Below are positions 16,208 to 27,500 of a DNA stretch of 64,000 nt, piece by piece; the first letter of the stretch is position 1, and every line of letters starts with the position of its first letter. The notes under the pieces were generated by a model. It saw only the letters and a program-made list of their open reading frames with translations, made no database searches and was not told the origin of the DNA. The stretch lies in NCBI GenBank assembly GCA_943372995.1, contig CALSAQ010000007.1, positions 44,505 through 108,504 on the forward strand, read 5' to 3'. Position numbers and translations under genes: made by a program. This DNA comes from CAJBVG01 sp943372995. Lineage in GTDB: Bacteria; Bacteroidota; Bacteroidia; Sphingobacteriales; Sphingobacteriaceae.

Positions 16208-19200
16208 ATGACAAAGGAATATCAATTGTTAATTGGCAAACTAGATACTTTCATTAGAAAGTATTACCTGAATAAAATGATTCGGGGTGCTATATATTTT
16301 GTTTCTGCTTTGTTTGCCCTTTACCTCATATTAAATACATTAGAATTCTACTTATTCCTGTCTTCGTCCTGGAAAACAATACTTGTTGTACTTACCCTAG
16401 CCTATTTATTGTTTCTATTTATCTACTACTTCTTTACACCGCTGTTGAAAATGTACCAATTAGGTCCAATAATTAGTCGCAAAAAAGCTGCTGAAATTAT
16501 TGGAAGTTTTTTTCCAGAAATTAATGATAAAGTAATTAACACCCTTGAGTTACAAGAGTTGCTTGAAAAAGAACCTAGTAAACAAGCATTAATCCTTGCA
16601 AGTATTGATCAGAAAATAATAGAGATAAAACCTGTACCTTTTCTAAATGCTATTGACTTAAATAAAAACAAAAAATATTTAAAGTACGCTATAATTCCTA
16701 TATCAATATTTATTGTATTGTTTTTTGCCTCACCTAGTTTTATAAAACAAGGAACAAAAAGAATAATAGATTTTAAAACGGATTATTCAAAACCAGCTCC
16801 TTTTCAATTTAACTTAAAAAACAAATCCCTAATAGTAAACCAAGGTGATGGAATATTATTAGAACTTGAAATTACTGGTAATGAAATTCCTCAAGATGTT
16901 TATATACATTTTGGTGAAAACACTTATAAACTCGACAAAAAAGATATTAGCAATTTTGAGTACTCTTTACAGAATATACAAAGAACCGAAACCATATATT
17001 TTAGTGGAGGTGGTTTCAACTCTGATAAATATCCACTAACAGTTATTCTAAAACCTAGTATTGTTTCGTTTAAATTAAAACTGAACTATCCACAATATTT
17101 AAATCGACCTACAGAGACCATTGATAATATTGGAGATCTAAGTGTTCCTATCGGTACTCAAATAACATGGTTAATTAAAACGAACAACACGAATAAAGTA
17201 AATTTCGAATACAACGGACTTATTAATGAACTTTTATCAGATAATAATAATTTAGAAATTAGTAAAAGGGCAATGAAATCGCAAAAATATGCTATTATGC
17301 CTGTTCACCCGCAAGGGTTGAATGTAGATACTCTTCACTATTTACTAGATGTAATTTCTGATCAGTATCCAAGTATTCAACTCGAGCAACAAGTAGATAG
17401 TTTCAGCTCTAAAAACATATACTTTAGTGGTCAAATTGGCGACGACTATGGTTTTTCTAAGTTGCTTTTTGTTTATAAAAACAAAACAACCGGCGTTATA
17501 AACTCTATAAATATTCCGATTCAAAAAAACAGTACAGCACAACGTTTTTTCTATTTATGGAAATTAACTAATCTTTCTTTAGGTGATAATATAGAGTATT
17601 ACTTTGAAGTATATGATAACGATGGTGTAAACGGACCAAAAAAAACTAAGAGCAACTTAATGACCTATAATGCTCCTTCAGAAAAACAATTAAATTCTAC
17701 TGTCGAAAAAAATAATGAGGAGTTAAAAGACAAACTTAAAGAGAGCATAAAGAAATCCGAACAAATTCAAAGAGAAGCAAAAAGATTAAATGAAAAACTA
17801 ATAAATCAAAAAAGTATTCGATTTGAAGAGAAGAAACAAATACAAGATTTACTACAAAAACAAAAATCTTTAGAAGAAGATATAAACAATATTCAAGAAG
17901 AACTTAAAAAGAATAACCAACTCGAAAACGATTTTAAAGAAGTTAGTCCTAGTGTTTTAGAAAAAAAGAAACAACTAGAGGAGATGTTTGAAAATGTTTT
18001 AGATGAAAAAACAAAAGAGTTAATTAAAGAATTAGAAAAACTTTTAGAACAAAACAACAAAGAGCTATCTCAAGAACAACTAAAAAACATGCAGCTGGAA
18101 AATAAACAGCTAGAAAAAGAAATGGATAGGATGTTAGAGTTGTTTAAAAAATTAGAATTTGAGCAAAAATTAAATGAAAATATTGATAAGCTAAATGAAT
18201 TGTCAAAACAACAAGAAAAACTATCTGAGGAAACTAAAAATAAAGAATTCAATAAAGAAGAACTACTAAAAAAACAAGAGGAGCTTAATAAAGCAAATGA
18301 AGAGATAAAACAGGAACTTCAAGAGTTACAAGAAAAAAACAAAGAACTAGAAGATCCTATGGATTTTAATTCCCCTAACGAGGAAATGAAAGACATAAAG
18401 GATAAAATGGAAAACTCAACTGAAGAGCTAAAGAAAAACAATAAGCAAAAGGCATCTAATTCTCAAAAAGATGCTGCTGATAAAATGAAACAATTGGCAG
18501 CAAAAATGAAGCAAAAACAAATGGAGATGGAAGGAGAGGAGCTAGATATAAACATTAAAGCGTTACGTCAAATTCTAGAAAACCTCGTTACTGTATCCTT
18601 TAAGCAAGAGTCGACAATGGAAAAAATAAAACGCACTTCCATAAACGACCCTCAATATGTTGCTCTTACTCAAGTGCAAAAAAACATTAAAGACGACATG
18701 AAACTAATTGAGGATAGTTTATTTGCTCTAAGTAAGAAGGTCATACAAATAAAAGCTATAATCAACAGAGAAACAGGAAAGATAAATGAACAAATAGAAA
18801 GAGCCATTGAATTACTTGCAGATCGAAGAACTGGGGATGCTTCTGTACGTCAGCAATACGCCATGACTTCGATAAATAATCTTGCATTATTATTATCTGA
18901 AATTTTAAATCAAATGCAAGAAGAACAAAATAGTAAATCGGGTAATGAGGGAAAACCTGGTAAGCCTGGTAAAAAACCAGGAAAGGGAAAATCAAACTCT
19001 TCACTATCTAAAATGCAAGAACAACTCAATAAACAAATTGAGCAAATGAAGAATGGACAAAACCCAGGTGGGCAACAAGGTAAAGGTCAACAAAAGGGTT
19101 CTCAATCGGAGCAATTAGCTAAAATGGCTGCACAACAACAGGCCATTAGAAATGCAATGAATCAACTCGAAAAAGAAATGAACAAAAATGGTTCTGGGGG

Positions 19201-19528
19201 TAATTCAAATCAGTTAAATCAACTGAAAAAAGAAATGGAAAAAACAGAAACTGATTTGTATAACAGAAACATAACACAAGAAACAATAAACAGGCAAAAA
19301 GAAATTATGACTCGTTTATTAGAAGCTGAAAAAGCTGCTAGAGAACGCGAGCTTGATGATAAGAGAGAATCTAAAACCCCAGAAACAAATTACGAGAAAC
19401 CTAATATTCGTTTCGAGGAATACAAAAAGGAGAAGATGAAGGAAATTGAATTAATTAAAACTGTTCCTCCTAACCTGAATCCATATTATAAAGAAAAAGT
19501 AAACGATTATTTCAAACAAATTCCATAA
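16208..19528 (+). CDS. DUF4175-type membrane protein with long coiled coil
   Basis: This 1106-residue protein is of unknown function and resembles the DUF4175 family found in Bacteroidota and alphaproteobacteria. Two membrane helices (about 26-48 and 57-77) are followed by a conserved cytoplasmic segment (EIIGSFFPEINDKVINTLEL) and a third helix near 156-174. A beta-rich region spans about 190-490. A very long Glu/Lys/Gln coiled coil runs from about 500 to 760. The C-terminal part has a Gly/Lys/Gln-rich linker (about 915-975) and further helices. The third helix puts the beta-rich part outside the cytoplasm. The gene overlaps ybeY by one base, and an SDR-like gene follows with no gap, so all three probably share one mRNA. 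No enzyme motif is visible. Confidence 0.7.
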   Translation: MTKEYQLLIGKLDTFIRKYYLNKMIRGAIYFVSALFALYLILNTLEFYLFLSSSWKTILVVLTLAYLLFLFIYYFFTPLLKMYQLGPIISRKKAAEIIGSFFPEINDKVINTLELQELLEKEPSKQALILASIDQKIIEIKPVPFLNAIDLNKNKKYLKYAIIPISIFIVLFFASPSFIKQGTKRIIDFKTDYSKPAPFQFNLKNKSLIVNQGDGILLELEITGNEIPQDVYIHFGENTYKLDKKDISNFEYSLQNIQRTETIYFSGGGFNSDKYPLTVILKPSIVSFKLKLNYPQYLNRPTETIDNIGDLSVPIGTQITWLIKTNNTNKVNFEYNGLINELLSDNNNLEISKRAMKSQKYAIMPVHPQGLNVDTLHYLLDVISDQYPSIQLEQQVDSFSSKNIYFSGQIGDDYGFSKLLFVYKNKTTGVINSINIPIQKNSTAQRFFYLWKLTNLSLGDNIEYYFEVYDNDGVNGPKKTKSNLMTYNAPSEKQLNSTVEKNNEELKDKLKESIKKSEQIQREAKRLNEKLINQKSIRFEEKKQIQDLLQKQKSLEEDINNIQEELKKNNQLENDFKEVSPSVLEKKKQLEEMFENVLDEKTKELIKELEKLLEQNNKELSQEQLKNMQLENKQLEKEMDRMLELFKKLEFEQKLNENIDKLNELSKQQEKLSEETKNKEFNKEELLKKQEELNKANEEIKQELQELQEKNKELEDPMDFNSPNEEMKDIKDKMENSTEELKKNNKQKASNSQKDAADKMKQLAAKMKQKQMEMEGEELDINIKALRQILENLVTVSFKQESTMEKIKRTSINDPQYVALTQVQKNIKDDMKLIEDSLFALSKKVIQIKAIINRETGKINEQIERAIELLADRRTGDASVRQQYAMTSINNLALLLSEILNQMQEEQNSKSGNEGKPGKPGKKPGKGKSNSSLSKMQEQLNKQIEQMKNGQNPGGQQGKGQQKGSQSEQLAKMAAQQQAIRNAMNQLEKEMNKNGSGGNSNQLNQLKKEMEKTETDLYNRNITQETINRQKEIMTRLLEAEKAARERELDDKRESKTPETNYEKPNIRFEEYKKEKMKEIELIKTVPPNLNPYYKEKVNDYFKQIP

Positions 19529-19950
19529 TGGCTATTCATCTTTTTGAGGAAGACATAAAAGTTAATATTAAAAATAAGTTAGCTTTAAAACGTTGGTTAA
19601 AATCCGTTATTAAAAACGAAGGCTACAACTTATCGGAGCTAAATTATATTTTTTGCAGCGATAAATACCTTCATGAAATGAATGTATCTTATTTAAATCA
19701 CGACAACCTAACCGATATTATTACCTTCGATAATTCAGATACTAAAAACTTAATTGTTGGTGATATATTTATTAGCATTGAAAGAGTTAAAGAAAACGCA
19801 CAAAAATATGATGTTGATTTTCTTGATGAACTATCTCGTGTAATGGTTCATGGTGTTTTACATCTTTTAGGTTATAAAGACAAGAAAAAGTCTGATCAAG
19901 AAAAAATGAGAGAAATGGAAAATTATTATTTAAACAAGAGGGATATCTAA
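19528..19950 (+). CDS. ybeY: Endoribonuclease YbeY, rRNA maturation factor
   Basis: The 140-residue product matches the family length. The metal-binding signature reads HGVLHLLGYKDKKKSDQEKM (about 111-130). The first two histidines are present. The third histidine of the proteobacterial motif HGxLHLxGYDH is replaced (YKDK), as I recall for Bacteroidota members. SYLNHDNLTDIITF (about 54-67) is the other conserved block (Asp-Val-Leu-Ser-Phe in E. coli). YbeY processes the 16S rRNA 3' end and takes part in 70S quality control. The ATG overlaps the DUF4175 stop codon, and the next gene starts immediately after its stop. Confidence 0.92.
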   Translation: MAIHLFEEDIKVNIKNKLALKRWLKSVIKNEGYNLSELNYIFCSDKYLHEMNVSYLNHDNLTDIITFDNSDTKNLIVGDIFISIERVKENAQKYDVDFLDELSRVMVHGVLHLLGYKDKKKSDQEKMREMENYYLNKRDI

Positions 19951-20622
19951 ATGCAAAAAACGGCAATAATTACAGGAGCAACAGGTTTAATTGGAAAGTT
20001 TTGTTTAAGTTATTTATTAATGGATAAAAACTATTCTAAAATAATTGTTGTTTCTAGATCTCCTATTCCTATAAAAGATTCTAAAATAGAAAATATCGTG
20101 TGTTCTTTTGATGAGCTTCCCAAGCACAGTTCTCATTTAGCAGGCGATGACGTGTATTGTTGCTTGGGTACAACTATCGCAGTTGCAGGTTCTAAAGACA
20201 ATTTTAAGAAGGTAGATTTAGAATATCCATTATTGTTAGCCAACATTTGTAAACAACAAGGGGCTAAACAATTTCTAGTAGTATCAGCAATGGGAGCCAA
20301 TCCAAATTCTTCTATCTTTTACAATAGGGTAAAGGGTGAATTAGAAGAGTCGTTAAAAACTGTGGGATATGTTTCTACTAGTATTTTTCAACCTTCATTA
20401 CTTACTGGTTTACGTAAAGAATTTAGGTTAGGTGAGCGCTTTGCTCAAATCACCATGAAAATATTCAAACCTTTAATGTTTGGATCTATGAAGAAATACC
20501 AACCTATAGAAGGAATGGTGGTCGCTTATGCAATGCATCAAAAAGCCAGTGAAAACTTACCTGGTTATCATGTTTATCAATCACACGAAATTCAAGATAT
20601 TTTCAATAAAAGAAAAAAATAA
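19951..20622 (+). CDS. NAD(P)-binding SDR-like oxidoreductase (HTATIP2-like)
   Basis: The 223-residue atypical short-chain dehydrogenase has the Rossmann motif ITGATGLIGKF at residues 7-17 with a Gly-x-x-Gly-x-x-Gly spacing. CLGTTIAVAGSKDNFKKVD (about 71-89) and VVSAMGANPNSSIFYNRVKG (about 110-129) match the HTATIP2/YbjT-like group, in which Ser and Tyr-x-x-x-Lys-like residues are conserved. Substrate is unknown. It starts directly after the ybeY stop codon and ends at a hairpin terminator, so it is the last gene of the DUF4175-ybeY unit. Confidence 0.8.
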   Translation: MQKTAIITGATGLIGKFCLSYLLMDKNYSKIIVVSRSPIPIKDSKIENIVCSFDELPKHSSHLAGDDVYCCLGTTIAVAGSKDNFKKVDLEYPLLLANICKQQGAKQFLVVSAMGANPNSSIFYNRVKGELEESLKTVGYVSTSIFQPSLLTGLRKEFRLGERFAQITMKIFKPLMFGSMKKYQPIEGMVVAYAMHQKASENLPGYHVYQSHEIQDIFNKRKK

Positions 20623-20623
20623 A

Positions 20624-20647
20624 AGGGTGCTGTTTTACCAGCACCCT
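20624..20647. terminator. Terminator between SDR and PepSY-like genes
   Basis: Arms AGGGTGCTG and CAGCACCCT enclose a 6-nt loop, 1 bp after the SDR stop. On the reverse strand it is followed by a long T tract (TTTTATTTTTTT), so it is strongest for the leftward PepSY-like gene. Confidence 0.85.
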
Positions 20648-20672
20648 AATCCTATTACTCTACTTCTAACCT

Positions 20673-21413
20673 TTATTTCGTACAAATTATGGTTCCATCG
20701 TCTTTAATAGTAACTATTAAATGCGATTTGTTAACCCTAACAAAAACATTATATTCTATAACATTATTATTGAGCGTCATTACCTCCACTTTATTTCTTA
20801 CTTTATTTCCAGAAATATTATAGACTGCAGATAAAGTGTCTTTCACAGCTTGAGGTGTTGATGCATATAATGTTCTTTGCGCTTTATATAAATATGTTCC
20901 TGTTAAATCGAAAACTAATTTCGTTGGTGCTACACCATTATGCGTAACCATTACTTGAATTGTTTTTCCAAACTGACAAGTAGAATCGTATCTAGCTCCA
21001 AGAATTGTATCTGAAGAAAAATTACTGTTAATGTAACTTAAAACATTTGTAGGTAATGAATCTATAGGAATTCCTGCATGAGAGTGCCCAGGGTTATGGT
21101 GGTGGTGATGGCGACCTCTTCTTCCTTGTGGGTTCTTTTGTAAATAATTTTCTGCTTCACCCAAACACGAGCCCGATGATGTAAATGCAAGCTCTTCATT
21201 AGTGTTAAGTTGTACTAAATAGGTAGCTTCTGTATTAGATGCTTGAAGAGCCGAAACAATACTAGCATCTGGATAATTTTCATCTACGTATTCTGTTATC
21301 GTAGTAGATAGTTCAGCTACGTTAATACTTTGATAAGAGCTTTCTGTTTGTTCTTTTGAACACGCGCTTATAATAACCACTATGGCCAACAAAGCTATTT
21401 GAATTTTTTTCAT
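20673..21413 (-). CDS. PepSY-like (DUF2874-type) lipoprotein with histidine-rich linker
   Basis: The product is 246 residues from the ATG at 21413. An ATG 27 bp upstream is possible but gives a poorer signal peptide. Residues 1-17 are a lipoprotein signal ending in the lipobox IISAC. Two repeats resembling PepSY-like/putative beta-lactamase-inhibitor-like domains lie at about 30-95 (ITEYVDENYPDASIVSA) and 115-240 (VLSYINSNFSSDTILGA). Between them is RRGRHHHHHNPGHSHAG, with eight histidines in a short stretch, which may bind metal ions. The protein should be anchored on the periplasmic or outer-membrane side. It lies downstream of the giant T9SS cargo genes but has its own terminators on both sides. 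Confidence 0.72.
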   Translation of the reverse strand: MKKIQIALLAIVVIISACSKEQTESSYQSINVAELSTTITEYVDENYPDASIVSALQASNTEATYLVQLNTNEELAFTSSGSCLGEAENYLQKNPQGRRGRHHHHHNPGHSHAGIPIDSLPTNVLSYINSNFSSDTILGARYDSTCQFGKTIQVMVTHNGVAPTKLVFDLTGTYLYKAQRTLYASTPQAVKDTLSAVYNISGNKVRNKVEVMTLNNNVIEYNVFVRVNKSHLIVTIKDDGTIICTK

Positions 21414-21535
21414 ATCGTTTAGTTTTATGATATGGCGCAAGAACGATAAAATGGTTTAATGAAGTATTTAAAAACTTCTCCTATATATAACAAAAGAGGT
21501 CATTGTTATCCTTTTTGAGGTGAAAGGTTTAAAAC

Positions 21536-21564
21536 AAAAAAGGCGACCAATGGTCGCCTTTTTT
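21536..21564. terminator. Terminator after giant gene 1
   Basis: A perfect hairpin AGGCGACCA / TGGTCGCCT with a one-base centre is flanked by five A and six T residues. It works in either direction and ends the leftward giant gene 16 bp after its stop. Confidence 0.92.
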
Positions 21565-21580
21565 GTTGAATATATAATTC

Positions 21581-24500
21581 TTATTTATTCGCTACATCAA
21601 TCATTCTAATAATAGATGTTTTACCATCAACTGTTAATTGAACGATGTATACTCCCGAACCTAATTCTTTGTCTTCATTCACATATTTAATAGAATGTTT
21701 ACCTGCTAATTGAGATTCATTATTCAATAAGCTTGCAACTTTTCTTCCAACTACATCAAACACTTCTATTGTTACACTTGAAGCATCTTTTGTAAGTTCA
21801 TATTCTATTTTAGTGTTTCCAACAAATGGATTCGGAACAGCAGCTAATTTTAGTTTATTAGATGTTACTGAGCTTACTCCAATAAAGTTCACCACTACTG
21901 TATCAACATTTACACTTACGCAACCTGTTGCAACATTTGTTACAGTTAGAGTTACAAAGAATGTACCTGCTGCTGTAAACTCATGTATAGGATTTTCAAT
22001 ACTTGATGTATTCGACGAACTGGTTGGGTCGCCAAAATTCCAAGCGTATGTTGATCCATTTTGTGGAGTTGCATTAAATTGTACGTTTAATGAGTTAATA
22101 CCTTGTGAAGTGAATGCTGAAATTGGCTCTGGTTTATTTGTTACCACAACTGCATCTGTTGATTTACAACCTCCTGCATTTGTAACCTCAACTGAATATG
22201 TACCAGCTTTGCTAACTCTAATTGTTTTAGTTGTAGCACCTGTTGACCATAAGTAAGTCGAACCAGTATTACCTGCATCTAAAGTTACAGTATCACTTGT
22301 ACAGATATTCAAATCTGCTCCTAAATTCACAACAGGTAGAGCTTTAAAGCTTACTACTATTGTATCCTTAGTAGAACAAGTACCATTTGTTACTGTAACA
22401 ATATATGTTCCTGCTTGTACTACATTTAAAGTTTGAGTAGTAGCACCTGTAGACCATAGGTATGTAAGTCCTGGATTACCAGCATCAAGAGTAATTGGTG
22501 TGCCTGGGCATACACTTAAATCTTGACCTAAATTCACAACTGGTACTGCAGTTGTATTTACAACTAATGTATCAAAGTCTTCACAACCTGCTGCACTAGT
22601 TACTTTAACTGTATACGTTCCCGCTGTTAAGACTGAAATTGTTTGTGTTGTTTCTCCTGTTGACCACAAGTAAGTCGATCCTGGGTTACCAGCATCAATG
22701 GTAACTGAAGTTCCAGCACACACTGTTTTGTCAGCACCTAAATTTACAATCGGGCTGTTGTATAATTTTAAGTAACGAGTTATAAGTGTATCACAACCAT
22801 TTGGCAATAAACTTTCAACTCGTGCATTAAATACTAATGTACTATCCAAATCTCCAACAGCACTTACATATCTCAATGATAAGCCGTTCATAGTAATTGA
22901 ACCTGCTGGTGTTGCTCCACCTGTTGTTTTAACAACTGCATTGTTTACAGTCCAAGTAACACCTAAGTCAGATAAGTTAAATCCTGTAGGAGGTGTTAAT
23001 ACATAAGTTAATGTATCACCTAAACAAGCACCATCTGGAGATGCTGGTGTACCAGCATTAAACGTTCCTTGGAAAGGTGTTGATTGTGCAACAGTAGATC
23101 CTGCTGGTGCTGGTAATAAAGTTACTGTTACTTCTTTTCTGTCGCTTGGGCAACCACCTGAAGTATATGGTAATACTATAACTGAGTTTGTAGCATTTTT
23201 TGTAGTTGTTGGGAATTGGAAATCTGTTGAATTGTTATTATCCTTATTTCCCGCTCTACTAACACTGTTTGTAGCAGCTACAGAGGTAATATCAATTCCA
23301 TTTCCAGACCATTCATTAGTAATATTAATAGGTTTTGAATTATAAACGATATTAGCACCTGCAATATTCGTAGCTGGCCAATTCATAAATACAGCGTCAA
23401 CAACTGCATCATTATTATCTAGAATAATAGCCCAACCAGAGAATGAAGGAAATGCTCCTGGATTCCAGAATAAATTGTTTCCCCAATAATTATCCGTTGT
23501 ACCATCTGTCTTGTATAATATTTGTCCTGCAGCCATTTGCGCTGGTAATTGCCATGCTATAGTATTAACAGCATTAATTACTGTATAACTATCACTAACT
23601 ATTACTTTCCAACCTGCTGTATTTACAGGTGATTGTCCTAAATTTTGGATTTCAATCATGTCTGTACCACCGATATCAATCTCTGTAATTTTAATCGCTC
23701 CTGTTGTTGCTCCTGCGGCTGTTTCAACCCAGTATTTTCTAGTAGAATTAATTACTGGTGTTTTCAAAGTATCATCGGCTGAAACTAAGTTACCACCAAC
23801 TGGTGCGTCCCACCAAGTGTATGATAGTGAACCATTTGTTGCAACTAAAATTGTTGAGTCTCCTTTACATACCATCGCATCATTTGCTGAAGGCATTGCT
23901 GGAGTAGCGTTAAACTCTCTAACAGTTCTTAAGGTATCATTTTCTTTAATTGCGTCTGTTAACAATTCAGTGAATACTTCAACATTAACAACACCTGTAA
24001 CATTTGAATTAAATGTTCCTAAGTAAATGGTATCTCTTGAACTAACTGCTAAGTTTTTAGCAAATGTTTTATTTAAAGAAGCGGTTACTGCTCCTGTTAG
24101 ATTCACTCTCACATTAAAACCTGTTTGTGCCGCAGTACCTAAGTTAAGAAGTGTAATACCAATACTATCAACAGGTTTACCACATGACAATGCTTTCGGG
24201 TAAACTAAATTTAACACTTGTATATCATTTGCTGGTGGGTTAAACTCATCAGCTCCAATTGAAGGAACCGTTGCACTTCTAGTGTCACCATCAATATCTT
24301 TTGGTACTGAAGGAATGCTTACACCTTTTTGGTACAATGTTGCACCTTGAGCATGTAAATCTGTATTAGAAATGTAATTAGGGTTGCCTGAAATCGAATT
24401 TAAATCTTTAAGTGTAGCTGTTTGAATTTGAGCTAGTGTTGTTAGATTGTTTCCAATCATGTGACCTAATTTACCTTGAGTATTTGTAGATCCTACATGA

Positions 24501-27500
24501 TAGTTATTGTAATTAATATTTACGAATGCTGTATCTCCAACAACTGAGTGGAACGCGTAAGCAACAGATGTGTCAGAAGCATTATTAATTGTATTTACAA
24601 ATGAATTGTTTCTGATATTTAATTGGCCTGATTGTGGACCAACATACATTGCTGCACTAGTATCCGGAATTGTTGTTGTTGCGGCAACAGGACCTGTTAA
24701 GTTAACCGAGTTGTTGTAAATTTCAACTCCTCTAGTAGCTATAATACCAATACCCATTGTAGCTGTAGAGTTTAAGAATCTTGCACCCGGACCAGTAATC
24801 TCACCTATAAAGTTATTCGCAATAAAGATGTTTTCATTAGATTTTCCAGATATAATTTCAATACCTCTACCACCAAACGCTCCAGATCCAGAAGAAACTT
24901 TCTCAATTTTATTATTAGTGATTTTACCGTTTTTGAACCCATCATAAGTAGCAATGCCCCATGATTGTTGCGCTGCTGTATTTATAATGTTTTTAATAAC
25001 GTTATTATTGATAATTGCATTTTTTTGAACTTCTAATGCAATACCGTACAATCTGATTTGTTCTGCAGTTACTGTAGAACCAATAGTATTGTTTTCAATA
25101 ACTAAACTGTCTGATTCAAAACCATCTACTGATCCACTGAATATACCAACAGAACCTCTCATGATGGTATTGTTTAATATTTTAATTTTATTGTTCGATG
25201 CTCCTGGAGAATATGGAATTGTAGCTCCACCTATATGAATTGGAATAGAGTTACCAGCGGTACCCGCCATCACAATTGCATTTTTAATTGTAATGTCTGT
25301 AGCACCTGCATTATTTCCAGAGCTTATAATTTGTATACCCGCACTACCCGATGTTGTTGTTGTGTTTTCGATTTTTAAGAATTGACCTTGACCATTGTAA
25401 CTACCATCGATAGTTACTCTGTCAACACCATTTAATCTTATTAATCCTCCAACAAATGCACCAGATATAGTACGTAACGTATCATTAATAGGAGTTATTT
25501 TTATTTTGTAATTACTTCCACCTACTTCACCTGGTTGAATTAACGCATTTGAACCGTTTTCTGTTAGGTTTGATTTTACAACAATATTCAAGTCGCCACC
25601 TAATAAGTTGTTGTTGATGTGTTCAAACAATCCACCAGCACCTGTTAATGTGGTAAATGGTGCACCTGTACCCACCTGAATAGTTCCAGATAGTCCAACA
25701 CCAATTCTATAACTATTTATTTCACCTGAAACAGGGAAGTTTGTATTTGTTAATGCAACAGAAGTTGGATCGTCATTCAAAAACACATTAGCATTCGTTG
25801 ATGCATATCCATTAGCATCTTGTGCAACAATAAAGTATTCTATTTTATCACCAGTATCTGCAGCAGATGTTAATTTGCTGTAATCGATTGTAAAATTAAA
25901 TGGTGATACATTATTAGATGCAACTACATATTTCCAACCTGTATCTGTAGCACTATTACCTACATATCTATTTAGATCTGTAGATTTTCTATAGTACATT
26001 CTAGGTCTGTTAACCAAGTTTGTATCTACGTTAGCAGGGTCGGTTATCGTTGCAAATGAATTTAACACATAGTTAGAAACACTAACTGTGTTTAATATAG
26101 GAGCGAACGTAATGCTAGGACCAGAGAAATCACCTGCTTGTTCGTATGCTCCAATAGTTGGTGTAAAGTTTCTTGTTGCTCCTAAAATGTCTGTGCTTAT
26201 GAAAGCTACATTTGTACCTGCACCAATTAATGGTGAACCTATTTTTGGAATTACGTTTTTAGTGCCATTGAACAATGCATTACCATCTATTGAGTTTTGA
26301 TCAAAAGCTCCGCTATTTGCAGATTTCCACGACGACAAACTGCTTGATAGCGCTGTACCCCATTGTCCGTAATTAACACCTGCATTTCCATTAAAGTGGT
26401 TATAATTTGATGTTATAGTACTTGCTGTTTGCGACAAGTTCATTAAAATCCTAGTACCTGTACCACTTATTCTGTTAATGTTTAATGTATTGTTTATAAA
26501 TCTTACATTAGTTGCTGCTGTAATTTGATATACAGCATAAATAGTTCCAGCTCCTGTACCCCCAATATCTATAGTGTTATTGTAATACCAAGCTCCATCA
26601 GAACCTGTAGAATAAATTCCATAAACTGATCCAGAACCTCCAATATTATAAGCAGCGTTGTTATAGTAAATATTTTCGTTACCCAAAGTTGCATCAGCTG
26701 CGGTATACATTAAGTATGCTGTTGCTGTTCCTGTATACCCTGCTGGATATATAGAGTGTACTTTATTGTTTCTTATTTTTGCATTTCTAGTTCCTGTACT
26801 TGCATACAAGCCATAAAATGTAGTAATATTAAGTGTTCTTCTTGCTCTAGAAATCTCGTTGTTTTCCATAATAAGACTATCTGTTCCTAGTGTATATGTT
26901 GAATACACATAACCATCAAATATTTTATTATTTCTTATTACGTTTCCAACTGCTGATGTTAAATCAGATGAATTTCCATAAATACTTAGCTCATAGTATC
27001 CGCCAAATAATTGATTGTTTTCAATAGTATTATATCTGAATCTACCCGCTGTAGTTGCAGAACCAACTGAGCCACTAAATGCAATTGCTGAGAATGTTGT
27101 TGCTGTTTTATCTTGTCCGATAACAACTTTATTTCTTTTAAATGTATTATAATCCCCTTCAACCAATTGTATACCGATACCAGCAGAACCATTAACATTT
27201 ATAACAAAACTATCCATAGTAAAGTAGCTTACTTTATTTAGTACAATACCATGTGAGTTTGTATTTATAACAGCTCCATTACCATTAAATACTAATGTAT
27301 TAGTAGAGTTTATTCCTTTTACATTTTGTAAAGTAAACGGACCAGTAAATGGACCCGCACTAGGGTTTACATTTACAATTACTGGACCACAAACCCCATT
27401 AAGATTTAATTCAGTAACTAAATCTGTAAGGTTTGCGAAATCTGCACCAACACCGCCAACAGTAATAGTACCAACTAGACCTGTACGTATACCATTTACT

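Noticed and set aside
21813..24026. Rightward open frames inside giant gene 1 and similar ones inside giants 2 and 3
   Set aside because: They lie antisense to long, well-supported domains, have no recognisable domains, and arise from the repetitive Thr/Asn/Gly codon pattern of the giant genes.
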